Below are positions 26,841 through 34,757 of a DNA stretch of 45,524 nucleotides, one piece after another. The stretch lies in contig JAIPHP010000010.1 in the NCBI GenBank assembly GCA_021735165.1, positions 1-45,524 on the forward strand, read 5' to 3'. This DNA comes from Candidatus Woesearchaeota archaeon (GTDB lineage: Archaea > Nanobdellota > Nanobdellia > Woesearchaeales > 21-14-0-10-32-9). Under the pieces are notes generated by a model. That model saw only the letters and a program-made list of their open reading frames with translations, had not been told where the DNA came from and ran no database searches. The position numbers and the translations under genes were made by a program. The first letter of the stretch is position 1; each line of letters begins with the position of its first letter.

Positions 26841-28121
26841 ATGAAAGATAATTTAATTAATATTTTAATTTTGTTCCACAAACTAATGTCGGACAAGTCT
26901 CAAATAGAAAAAAATAAAGAAACAAATAATAAAGAAACAAAATCTAAAGAAAACTACAACTCTAAAGAAACCACCTCTGAAAATACAACTAGCAACTCCA
27001 AAAAAAGTCCAGAATCTCAAAATCCACACAATAAAGAAAATTCCTCAAAAAGAGAACAATCAACGAATTATGCAAAAAACTCAAATACGAACACATATGC
27101 TTCAAGACCACGAGTAAGAACACAAAAAGGTTTTCTTTCAAAAAAAGAAATTATTAAAGAACTAGATAAATATGTTGTGAATCAATACGAAGCAAAAAAT
27201 GTTCTTGCAGCTGCAGGATTTATACATCAATCAAGAATAAATAAAGGTGTTGGTGATAAATCTAATGTCCTAATATTCGGACCAAGTGGTTCAGGAAAAA
27301 CATATTTAGTAAGCAACCTTTCCAAAATTCTTAAGTTGCCCATGTTATCAATTGATGCAACAGCACTAACCGCGTCAGGGTATGTAGGTGAAAAAATAGA
27401 TCAAAATTTTAAAAATTTCGTTCAAAACTACACTATAAATGAAATAGAAAAAGGAATTGTTTTCATTGATGAAATTGACAAATTAGCTCCTGTGACAAGA
27501 GACTCTTCTGTAGGAACCACTGAAGTTCAATATGATTTACTTAAAGTTCTTGAAGGAAAAAATATTCTAACCCAAAAAGGAAAAATTAACACAGAAAACA
27601 TACTTTTTATATGCGCAGGAGCATTTTTAGGCAATGAAAAAGAAAACATACCAAGTCTTAAAGACATGGTTTTAGAACGATATTCTTCTCATAAAAAAAA
27701 CGATGTAGGCTTTGTAACTCATAATACTCATAAAAACTACGAATTAGATGAAATAAATGTTTATTCTCAAGTAACTCCTAAAGATCTAAGACAGTATGGG
27801 CTCATAAATGAACTTGTTGGCAGAATCCCTTTCAGAACATTTGTAAAAGAGCTTGAAGCTATAGAGCTAAAAAAAATATTAATAGAACCAGAGAATAATT
27901 TAGTTATTAAAACAAAAAAATTTTTTGATGCTTACAATCTTGAAATAGATTTTAAAGATTCAGCTCTTGATTTTATCGCGTGGAAAGCTTTTTATGATGG
28001 TTCAGGAGCCAGAGCTCTTTCAACTTATATTCAAAACATTCAAAAAAATTTAATGGATGAAATAGATATAAAACAAAGAATTGTTTTAGATCATAAGAAT
28101 ATTGAAGATTACATCAAATAG
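26841..28121 (+). CDS. ClpX-like AAA+ unfoldase without the ClpX zinc domain
   Basis: The 426-aa protein matches ClpX/HslU-type AAA+ ATPases: Walker A GPSGSGKT (147-154), pore loop GYVG (180-183), Walker B VFIDEID (207-213), sensor region ILFICAGAF, a GLINELVGRIPF stretch and sensor-2 GAR (389-391). The residues DVGF (288-291) align with the IGF loop ClpX uses to dock on ClpP, a loop HslU lacks. The N-terminal Cys4 zinc domain is replaced by about 90 disordered Asn/Ser/Lys/Glu residues. Archaea normally use PAN/proteasome and Lon, so this is unusual; no ClpP is nearby. A TATA-like element 26-27 nt upstream favours this ATG over the one at 26886. Confidence 0.88.
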   Translation: MKDNLINILILFHKLMSDKSQIEKNKETNNKETKSKENYNSKETTSENTTSNSKKSPESQNPHNKENSSKREQSTNYAKNSNTNTYASRPRVRTQKGFLSKKEIIKELDKYVVNQYEAKNVLAAAGFIHQSRINKGVGDKSNVLIFGPSGSGKTYLVSNLSKILKLPMLSIDATALTASGYVGEKIDQNFKNFVQNYTINEIEKGIVFIDEIDKLAPVTRDSSVGTTEVQYDLLKVLEGKNILTQKGKINTENILFICAGAFLGNEKENIPSLKDMVLERYSSHKKNDVGFVTHNTHKNYELDEINVYSQVTPKDLRQYGLINELVGRIPFRTFVKELEAIELKKILIEPENNLVIKTKKFFDAYNLEIDFKDSALDFIAWKAFYDGSGARALSTYIQNIQKNLMDEIDIKQRIVLDHKNIEDYIK

Positions 28122-28145
28122 ATTTACACGTAAACGTTTTTATTC

Positions 28146-28217
28146 TTATCGGAAATGACCTAATAAAACAACGAAAAGTATTCCAAGAATCAATGCAAAT
28201 ACTGTTGAACTTTCCAT
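28146..28217 (-). CDS. 23-aa single-helix hydrophobic microprotein (candidate)
   Basis: On the minus strand, ATG at 28217 opens 23 codons ending in TAA. The peptide starts MESSTVF, continues as one hydrophobic stretch (ALILGILFVVLLG) and ends HFR, an ideal minimal membrane helix with charged ends. It begins 2 nt after the stop of the upstream alpha/beta hydrolase gene, so it could be translated by reinitiation. No ribosome binding site is visible and no homologue is known to me. In very AT-rich DNA short hydrophobic ORFs occur by chance, so this stays a candidate. Confidence 0.4.
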   Translation of the reverse strand: MESSTVFALILGILFVVLLGHFR

Positions 28218-28219
28218 TT

Positions 28220-28822
28220 TTATAACTTTTTTATTATATTAATTATTTCAGGAAACTTAGAAATCTGAAAGTGCCCTGGAATATGTTTGTAAATGTGAAT
28301 ATTTGCTTTTTTTAATTTCTTTTTGTATTTCTCTGTTTGACTAGGCGGAACAACGGGATCATTTTCTGAAAAGAACAAATGAACACTTTTAGAACAATTA
28401 TCAATCATTGATAAATCTTTTTTTAGCTTAAATCCACCGACTAAATCTTCCCCAGAAATTGTGTTGTCATAAGGAGGACAAACTAATAATAATGCTTTAA
28501 TTTTCTTAGGAAATTTATTTTCTGATAAGTACTTTGCAAGAAAGATACCTCCTAACGAACTGCCAATAAGAATTACATTGTTTTTTAATAAGGGTAGATA
28601 TCTTTCAAAATGAATTTTCCATTCAGCATATTTAGCATTATCTTGTAAAGGCATTCTTGGCCTAATTATTTCATATTTTTTTCCGAGTAACTTATCCATA
28701 TAATCTTTTGTCCAACTATAATATTTATCAAGAGAAATGGTTCTTGTTCTCAAATGATTAATGTAGTCTTTTTTAGATTTAAAAGTCATGCCGCCGTGAA
28801 TCATAAGGATTTGAGTTCTCAT
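28220..28822 (-). CDS. Small alpha/beta hydrolase (serine hydrolase)
   Basis: From the preferred start (MRTQILMIHGG) the protein has 200 residues. It shows the oxyanion HGG near residue 9, nucleophile elbow GSSLG (Ser89), acid Asp155 in SENDPVVP and His184 in PGHFQ: a full Ser-Asp-His set. It has no signal peptide and should be cytosolic. The frame extends upstream to 28930, but a TATA element at 28841-28857 lies about 26 nt before the ATG at 28822, and the extra 36 residues do not look domain-like. The YAEW...VILIGSSLGGIFLAKYL part resembles the hydrolase inserted in the window's LeuRS (YEEW...ILIGHSAGCAFILRYL). The substrate is unknown. Confidence 0.82.
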   Translation of the reverse strand: MRTQILMIHGGMTFKSKKDYINHLRTRTISLDKYYSWTKDYMDKLLGKKYEIIRPRMPLQDNAKYAEWKIHFERYLPLLKNNVILIGSSLGGIFLAKYLSENKFPKKIKALLLVCPPYDNTISGEDLVGGFKLKKDLSMIDNCSKSVHLFFSENDPVVPPSQTEKYKKKLKKANIHIYKHIPGHFQISKFPEIINIIKKL

Positions 28823-28983
28823 AAAAGTTTTTATCTGTGCATTTATTAATAAATATTCTGATTTAATATTTGTGTTCTGAAGATTTTTAGCGCTTTGAAT
28901 ACAACTCCAAGGTAATACAGATATTTGCAACGCACCCTTTTAAACAACAAATTATTTAAAACCCAATACTTAAAAAAAAGATT

Positions 28984-29445
28984 ATGAATCAAAAGGATTA
29001 TGTGATGGTTTGCCCTAAGTGTGGGTCTGTTGATGTCGTGCATGATTATTCTCAACCTGCTTTAGTTGCAGGAGGTATTTTTTCATATAAGTGCAATAAT
29101 TGTGAACATGTAGCTGTAAGTTTTCCAGAAGTTCAGGTTAGAGATTTACAAAAACCAAAAGAACCTCAAAAAATACAAGATAAAGTGTTTGTTGAAGAAG
29201 AATTTGGAAAGGGCATGATGGGTTTTTTTAAAATTATAGCTCCTTTAGGCGTTTTATTTAATATTTTGTTAATGGTTGAATCTGATTATTTTTGGTTCGG
29301 ATTATTCGGAGTTTTTTTCTTTTTGGCTATAACTTTACTTTCTTTTGATAAGGAAATTCATAAAGATCCTCTTAAGCTTAGTATTCTTTGGATTTTTATT
29401 ATTTCAGGAATACTTTTAGGTTCAATAATATTTTTTTGGAGGTAG
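28984..29445 (+). CDS. Zinc-ribbon membrane protein
   Basis: The 153-aa protein starts with a zinc ribbon (CPKCG at residues 10-14, CNNC about 25 residues later). A charged linker and then two or three membrane helices follow (about residues 79-95, 99-115 and 130-150). The family is not recognised. Such ribbon-TM proteins are common in archaeal genomes and mostly uncharacterised. TATTTAAAA at 28953-28961 is about 27 nt upstream of the ATG, again a leaderless pattern. The next small membrane protein gene follows after 5 nt. Confidence 0.75.
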   Translation: MNQKDYVMVCPKCGSVDVVHDYSQPALVAGGIFSYKCNNCEHVAVSFPEVQVRDLQKPKEPQKIQDKVFVEEEFGKGMMGFFKIIAPLGVLFNILLMVESDYFWFGLFGVFFFLAITLLSFDKEIHKDPLKLSILWIFIISGILLGSIIFFWR

Positions 29446-29450
29446 ATAAT

Positions 29451-29726
29451 ATGAAAGAAATTAAGAAAATAGATGTTTTTAGTGCAGCATTAATTCAAGG
29501 AATTATCTCTGCAATGGTTGGTTTGTTAATTGGAATCTTCATGACCATAATTGCAAGTATCAGTCCTGTTGCAACACCTTTTTTAGGGATTGCGTTTGGC
29601 GTTGCGTCTATAATTATCATGCCTGTCTTTTACGGATTGATTGGTTTTGTATTCGGTGCACTTAGCGTTTGGGTTTATAATTTGATTGCTGGGCGGATTG
29701 GAGGAGTAAAGATAGATTTGAAGTAA
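29451..29726 (+). CDS. Small membrane protein
   Basis: The 91-aa protein (start MKEIKKIDVFSAAL) has two or three hydrophobic Gly/Ala/Ile-rich segments (about residues 15-38, 44-80), ending in a short basic tail. TGGAGGT lies 6 nt before this ATG and fixes the start, although the frame opens further upstream. It follows the zinc-ribbon membrane gene by 5 nt and is presumably co-expressed and membrane-partnered. Function unknown. Confidence 0.78.
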   Translation: MKEIKKIDVFSAALIQGIISAMVGLLIGIFMTIIASISPVATPFLGIAFGVASIIIMPVFYGLIGFVFGALSVWVYNLIAGRIGGVKIDLK

Positions 29727-29869
29727 ATTTATTTTTATTTTTTTAGCTGTAACAAGGGTTATTTTTAAGCATTTAATTATAGAATTTTAAAGTTTTGACG
29801 TCTTTTGTTGCAAAATATTTAAAAATTAAAGGTTTATTTTGTATGTAGAGAGGATTTGAGGGAAGCATT

Positions 29870-32800
29870 ATGATGAAATTTCTTGGTATGATATTGTTGA
29901 TTTTTTTAGTGTTTAATGTTTCTGCCATGGCAGTTCCTTCAAATGTCGTTTACGATTCTGTTGAAGAAAAGATTCTTAATGAGGGAAACGCTAGAGTCAT
30001 AGTTAAAGTTTTAGAGCACAAACCTGAAAAAAAGAAGAGTTCCAAGTTTGGTGTTTCTTTAGCTTCTAATGAAGCATCTAATGTTCAAAATTTGCCTATA
30101 ATTAATGGTTTTTCAGGTGTTTTAACTATAGACGGTTTAAAGAAGCTTGAAGACTCCGGTTTAAAATATGAAATTTTTGAAGATACAATGATTCAGTTAA
30201 CGCCTATTAAGTCAGAATATGAGGTTGCTTTGACAACTAGCAGAGATAGTGTTGGTGCTTCAATTGTAGAATCTAATTATAATATTACAGGCAGAGGCGT
30301 AAAGGTTGCAGTCATTGATACTGGAATTGATTATACTCATGAAAGTTTAGGAGCTTGCAACCCTAGACAGATTAATTACACTGGTACCCCTATCTTTTTG
30401 AATGAAACTGATTCTGAACTTGTTAACTCTACTATTGCGTATGATGGGTTAGTTGTTGAGTCTGGTCATCCATATACGGATAATACTTCACATGAGTGGA
30501 ATATTACGATGCCTGGTTTTGAAAATATTAGTGTTCATTTTAGTTTGTTGGAATTAGAAGGAGGGTATGATTATATTTATGTATATGATGGTGGCGGAAG
30601 TTTAGTTGCTAATTATACTGGTAATATGACTGGTGTTTGGAGCCCTCATGTTTCAGGGAATACTACTAGAATAGTATTAGATTCAGATAGCGGGGTTTCA
30701 AAGCAAGGTTTTATTATTGATCGAGTTCTTAATGGTACGTCTAGCACTATTTATAATTGGTCTTCTTGTTCTAAAATTAAGGGCGGATATGATTTTTTTG
30801 AGGGAAATGAAGATCCTATGGATGATCATTATCATGGAACTCATGTTGCAGGTATAGTTGGAGGTAATGGAACCATTACAGGTATTGCTAAGGATGCTGA
30901 ACTTTACGCTTTGAAAGCTTGCGATTATGGGGGTGCATGTTTTACTTCTGCAATTCTTAGTTCTTTGCAGTGGGCTCTTGATAATAATATGGATATTGCT
31001 AGTCTTTCAATCTCTTCAGGTATTAATGCGGATCTTTTAAATAGCAATACAGGTTTATCTGCGGTTAGTCAAGCAGTAAATACTGCGGCGAGCAATGGTT
31101 TAATTGTTGTGGTTGCTGCAGGTAATACTGGTCCTGGTGTAAATACTATTGGAAGTCCTGCAGATGCTGTTTCTGCAATTAGTGTTGGCGCTTCAAGTGA
31201 TTATCAAAATACTGATTTAAGTGATGATTACGTTGCTAGTTTTAGTGCTCGTGGACCTAGTGCGTTTGGAAGATTAGATCCTGACTTAGTTGCGCCTGGT
31301 TATTTGATTTATAGCACTAGCATCGGAAATACTTATGTTACTATTTCAGGTACGAGTATGGCAACTCCTCATGTTTCTGGCGCTGCTGCGCTTTTGTTGG
31401 AAGAGTTTGGTTCCTTAACTCCGAGTCAAATTAGAGCAATGCTTATGGCTTCTTCACATAATATTTCTGGAAGTGTTTTAGAGAAGGGTGCAGGTCAGCT
31501 TAATGTTCTTAATGCTTTGAATCTTAACATGTATGCATTAGCTAATTATACGGATCCTACAAGTAACGTAGTTTCTTCTGATAGATGGGAATTTGTTGTT
31601 GATAGATATGGTTCTAATTCTGTTAATCTAACTATTTTTAATCGTAATAATTATGAAATTAATTTTACTTTTGCTATTGATTCTTTTAACGATTTAGTTT
31701 CGGGTTTTGATTTTAATGAATCTGATTTTTCAATTCCTAGTTTAGTAATTGTTCCTGCTAATAGCAACATTACTTTTCAGATTAATTACAGCGTTAGTGA
31801 TTATTTTAATGCCGTGCCTGGTACTTATGCAGGTATTTTGAGAATGTATGGGCTTGGCAATAATGGGAGTTCTTCTGTTTCTAAGAATATTTCTTTCCCT
31901 ATTGTCACAACAATGCCCATTAGTTATGATTATACTGGTAATTTTACTTCTTCTTATTCTGAATATGAGAGGCCTTCTGATAATATTAGTGTTGATGGAG
32001 ACAACATTTATTTTGCGCTTACATCTAATGTTGATAGTTTATTTAATGTTTCTGTTAGTTATTCTAGTTATGAACCTGTTTTCAATATATCTATTTTTAA
32101 TAGTACAGGGAGATTTTTAAGCAATGATGATTCTTTTAATAAGACCAGTATTAATTTAAGTTCTTCTGTTACAATTTCTGATAACGTGCACTGGATTCAA
32201 GCTTATAATTATAATACGAGTACGCCTTTTGTTTTTACTTTATCTGTTTCTGACAACATTAGTAATTCCGCGCCTAATATTTTTAATGTTACAACTCTTG
32301 CAGGTTCAGATAATTTAACTTTTGTCAGGCCTAATAATGTTACGTTGGTTTTGAATTTTAATGATAGTGATGACGATTTTGTTACGGTAAGCATTAATGA
32401 TTCTTATTATTCTAATATTTCTGGTAATGGACGAAATATGTCTGTTTTTTATAGGGGTACTGATGAGTCTTGTTTTGGCAATCATTCTGTTTTATTTACT
32501 TTAGTTGATGAAGAAGCTAATTCCGTTAATTATACTGCTAACATAACTGTTTTAAGTCCTGTTGATTATTCGCCTATTTTTTTAAGTAGTTCTCCATGGC
32601 ATGGTAATGTTAGTGTTTCTGAGTTTCAAAATCAGAGTTTTAGTGTTAGCGTTTGTGATGTTAATAGTTATTCTTTGAATTATTATTGGTTTTTGAACGG
32701 TAGTAATATTCTTAATGGTTCTGAGTACAATTTTTCAGGTAATTCTTCTTATGCCGATTATAATTTGACGTTGATAGTTTCCAATAATTTCAGCAATTCT

Positions 32801-34753
32801 TCTGTTGGATGGAATTTGAGTGTTGTTCCTAATGTTGCTCCAATTATTCATAATGTTTTTAATTTTAGTAATGGTACAGATTTTGTTTTTAATAGGTCAG
32901 AGATTGCTTATATAAGATTGAATTTTTCTGATGCTAATAATGATTCTGTTTCTTCAACTATTAATGAATCGGATTATTCTTTAGTTAGTTCTGATAATGT
33001 TAGTGCTTTGTTTTCTTTGAATACTAGTGCTACTTGTTTGATGAATCATTCTGTTGTTGTTAATGTTTCTGATGAGTTTGGCAATTATAGTTTAGCTGAA
33101 AAAAATATTAGCATTTTAACAGATATTGATTATCCTCCAATCATATATTCTTATGACGGCATCAACAATTTTGTTGTTAATAATGGTTCTTCTTATGTTC
33201 TTAATATAACTGTTTGTGATGGCAATAATAGAAATATGACTATTTATTGGTTTGTTAATGAAAGTATTATTTCTAGTTCTGAAAATGATACTTCTTTTAA
33301 TATTGTTGATTCTGTTCTTCCTATGAGAAATAATAATGTTACAGTTATTGTGAGTAATGGGGTTAGTAATGTTAGTCATGAGTGGAACATTATAAGAAAT
33401 AATCCTGTTTCGTATTATACTGCTGAGGATATTCCTAATTTATCTTGGGATCAAGGCAGTAGTGAGAGTGATGCTTTTGAGATTGATGATTATTTTAGGG
33501 ATGCGGATGGTGATAGCATTTCTTATTATTTGATAAATGGTTCTAGTATTTCTATGTCTATTAGTAATAATTTGGTTTCTTTTACTTCTTCATCTAGTTA
33601 TTCTGGTTCAAGAGAGGTTTATATTAGAGCTACTGATGGCTATAGTAATGCCACAAGCAACATTTTTACTTTGACTGTTAATTCTGTTTCTTCTCCAGGC
33701 TCTACTACTAGTTCGAGCACAAACAGTCCTGGTAGTAATTTGGGTTCTGATGATACTAGCGGTGTTGTTGAATATTCTAAGCTTTTTACGACTGCTTCTG
33801 GAACAATTGAGTTGTCTGAGGATTATTCGAGTGTTGCTATTAATAATGTTAAGGTTTCTTTGAATGGAGAAAGATCTAATGTTAGAATTGGTGTGAAAAA
33901 GCTTGATGGTTCAGAGGAACCTTCTTATGTTTCTGATTTTGGTTTTGTTAAGTATCAGGTTTTAGAGATTGAGCATGAGAATTTGGATGATTCAGATATT
34001 TCTGATGTCAAAATAGGGTTTAAAGTTCCTAAAACTTATGTTTTAACTCAGAGCATTAGTAGGAACGATATTGTTCTTTATAGATATTCTGATGGAAAGT
34101 GGAAGCCTTTGAGTACTTCTTATACTGGTGTTTCTGGAGATAATTATTTGTTTGAAGCAGATAGTCCTGGTCTTAGTACTTTTATTGTTGGACATGAAGA
34201 AAAATCTGTTGTTTCTCAGTCTAATAATGAAATAAGTGGAGATAATCAGGATTCATCTAAAAATTCAAATTCAGGTTTTGTTAGTGGTTCTGATAATAAT
34301 AGTGTTAATGGAACAGGGTTAGGTTCTAAAGGTGTACTTTCTGGCGTTGTTGTTGTGAGCTATGTTGTATTCGGGATTTTTATTGTTTTAGGCATTTTTA
34401 TTGTTGTTAAGCATCATTTGCAATTGGTTCATGATGAGAAGAATTCTAAATTAAAAAGTAAAGATAAGAAATTCAAAGTCCAACCTAGAGTCAAAAGAGA
34501 TGATTTTAAGCATACTAAGATTAGTATTCCTGGTTATTCTGATACGGAAAAGAAAAGTAAGAAAAATAATGTTAATTATGTTTCGTCTGAATCAAGTTAT
34601 GTTTTTGATATGAGGAAAAAGATTGCTGATAAGCTTAAAGAAAAAAGCGAGTTTTTTAAAACTAGGTTAAAGGAAGGTTCTAAGAAAACTAAAGATTTAA
34701 TTAAGAGCAAGAAAAAAGATAAATATGAACATGGAAGAATAAAGCTTGATTAA
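29870..34753 (+). CDS. Cell-surface subtilisin-like protease (S8) with CUB-like insertion and PGF-pre-PGF end
   Basis: The 1627-aa protein has a signal peptide (about 1-21) and an inhibitor-like propeptide (about 35-105). Its S8 catalytic domain has Asp150 (VAVIDTGID), His322 (HGTHVAG), Asn419 (AAGNTGPG) and Ser496 (GTSMATPH). Between Asp and His lies an insertion (about 190-287) with CUB features: WNITMPGFENISVHF, YDYIYVYDGG, SGVSKQGF. Downstream are beta domains including a duplicated module of about 190 residues (about 800-1180), a cadherin-like domain, a PGF-pre-PGF domain (about 1337-1444), a membrane helix (about 1488-1517) and a basic cytosolic tail. GAGGG precedes the ATG; a TATA-like element lies near 29813-29825. 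Likely role: maturation or turnover of surface proteins. Confidence 0.93.
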   Translation: MMKFLGMILLIFLVFNVSAMAVPSNVVYDSVEEKILNEGNARVIVKVLEHKPEKKKSSKFGVSLASNEASNVQNLPIINGFSGVLTIDGLKKLEDSGLKYEIFEDTMIQLTPIKSEYEVALTTSRDSVGASIVESNYNITGRGVKVAVIDTGIDYTHESLGACNPRQINYTGTPIFLNETDSELVNSTIAYDGLVVESGHPYTDNTSHEWNITMPGFENISVHFSLLELEGGYDYIYVYDGGGSLVANYTGNMTGVWSPHVSGNTTRIVLDSDSGVSKQGFIIDRVLNGTSSTIYNWSSCSKIKGGYDFFEGNEDPMDDHYHGTHVAGIVGGNGTITGIAKDAELYALKACDYGGACFTSAILSSLQWALDNNMDIASLSISSGINADLLNSNTGLSAVSQAVNTAASNGLIVVVAAGNTGPGVNTIGSPADAVSAISVGASSDYQNTDLSDDYVASFSARGPSAFGRLDPDLVAPGYLIYSTSIGNTYVTISGTSMATPHVSGAAALLLEEFGSLTPSQIRAMLMASSHNISGSVLEKGAGQLNVLNALNLNMYALANYTDPTSNVVSSDRWEFVVDRYGSNSVNLTIFNRNNYEINFTFAIDSFNDLVSGFDFNESDFSIPSLVIVPANSNITFQINYSVSDYFNAVPGTYAGILRMYGLGNNGSSSVSKNISFPIVTTMPISYDYTGNFTSSYSEYERPSDNISVDGDNIYFALTSNVDSLFNVSVSYSSYEPVFNISIFNSTGRFLSNDDSFNKTSINLSSSVTISDNVHWIQAYNYNTSTPFVFTLSVSDNISNSAPNIFNVTTLAGSDNLTFVRPNNVTLVLNFNDSDDDFVTVSINDSYYSNISGNGRNMSVFYRGTDESCFGNHSVLFTLVDEEANSVNYTANITVLSPVDYSPIFLSSSPWHGNVSVSEFQNQSFSVSVCDVNSYSLNYYWFLNGSNILNGSEYNFSGNSSYADYNLTLIVSNNFSNSSVGWNLSVVPNVAPIIHNVFNFSNGTDFVFNRSEIAYIRLNFSDANNDSVSSTINESDYSLVSSDNVSALFSLNTSATCLMNHSVVVNVSDEFGNYSLAEKNISILTDIDYPPIIYSYDGINNFVVNNGSSYVLNITVCDGNNRNMTIYWFVNESIISSSENDTSFNIVDSVLPMRNNNVTVIVSNGVSNVSHEWNIIRNNPVSYYTAEDIPNLSWDQGSSESDAFEIDDYFRDADGDSISYYLINGSSISMSISNNLVSFTSSSSYSGSREVYIRATDGYSNATSNIFTLTVNSVSSPGSTTSSSTNSPGSNLGSDDTSGVVEYSKLFTTASGTIELSEDYSSVAINNVKVSLNGERSNVRIGVKKLDGSEEPSYVSDFGFVKYQVLEIEHENLDDSDISDVKIGFKVPKTYVLTQSISRNDIVLYRYSDGKWKPLSTSYTGVSGDNYLFEADSPGLSTFIVGHEEKSVVSQSNNEISGDNQDSSKNSNSGFVSGSDNNSVNGTGLGSKGVLSGVVVVSYVVFGIFIVLGIFIVVKHHLQLVHDEKNSKLKSKDKKFKVQPRVKRDDFKHTKISIPGYSDTEKKSKKNNVNYVSSESSYVFDMRKKIADKLKEKSEFFKTRLKEGSKKTKDLIKSKKKDKYEHGRIKLD

Positions 34754-34757
34754 ACTT

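Noticed and set aside
26841-28121. HslU instead of ClpX
   Set aside because: No I-domain of HslU size, and the VGF loop position and the GLINELVGRIPF stretch fit ClpX better.
28823-28930. 36-residue N-terminal extension of the alpha/beta hydrolase
   Set aside because: A TATA element lies within it at leaderless distance from the internal ATG, and it adds no domain-like sequence.
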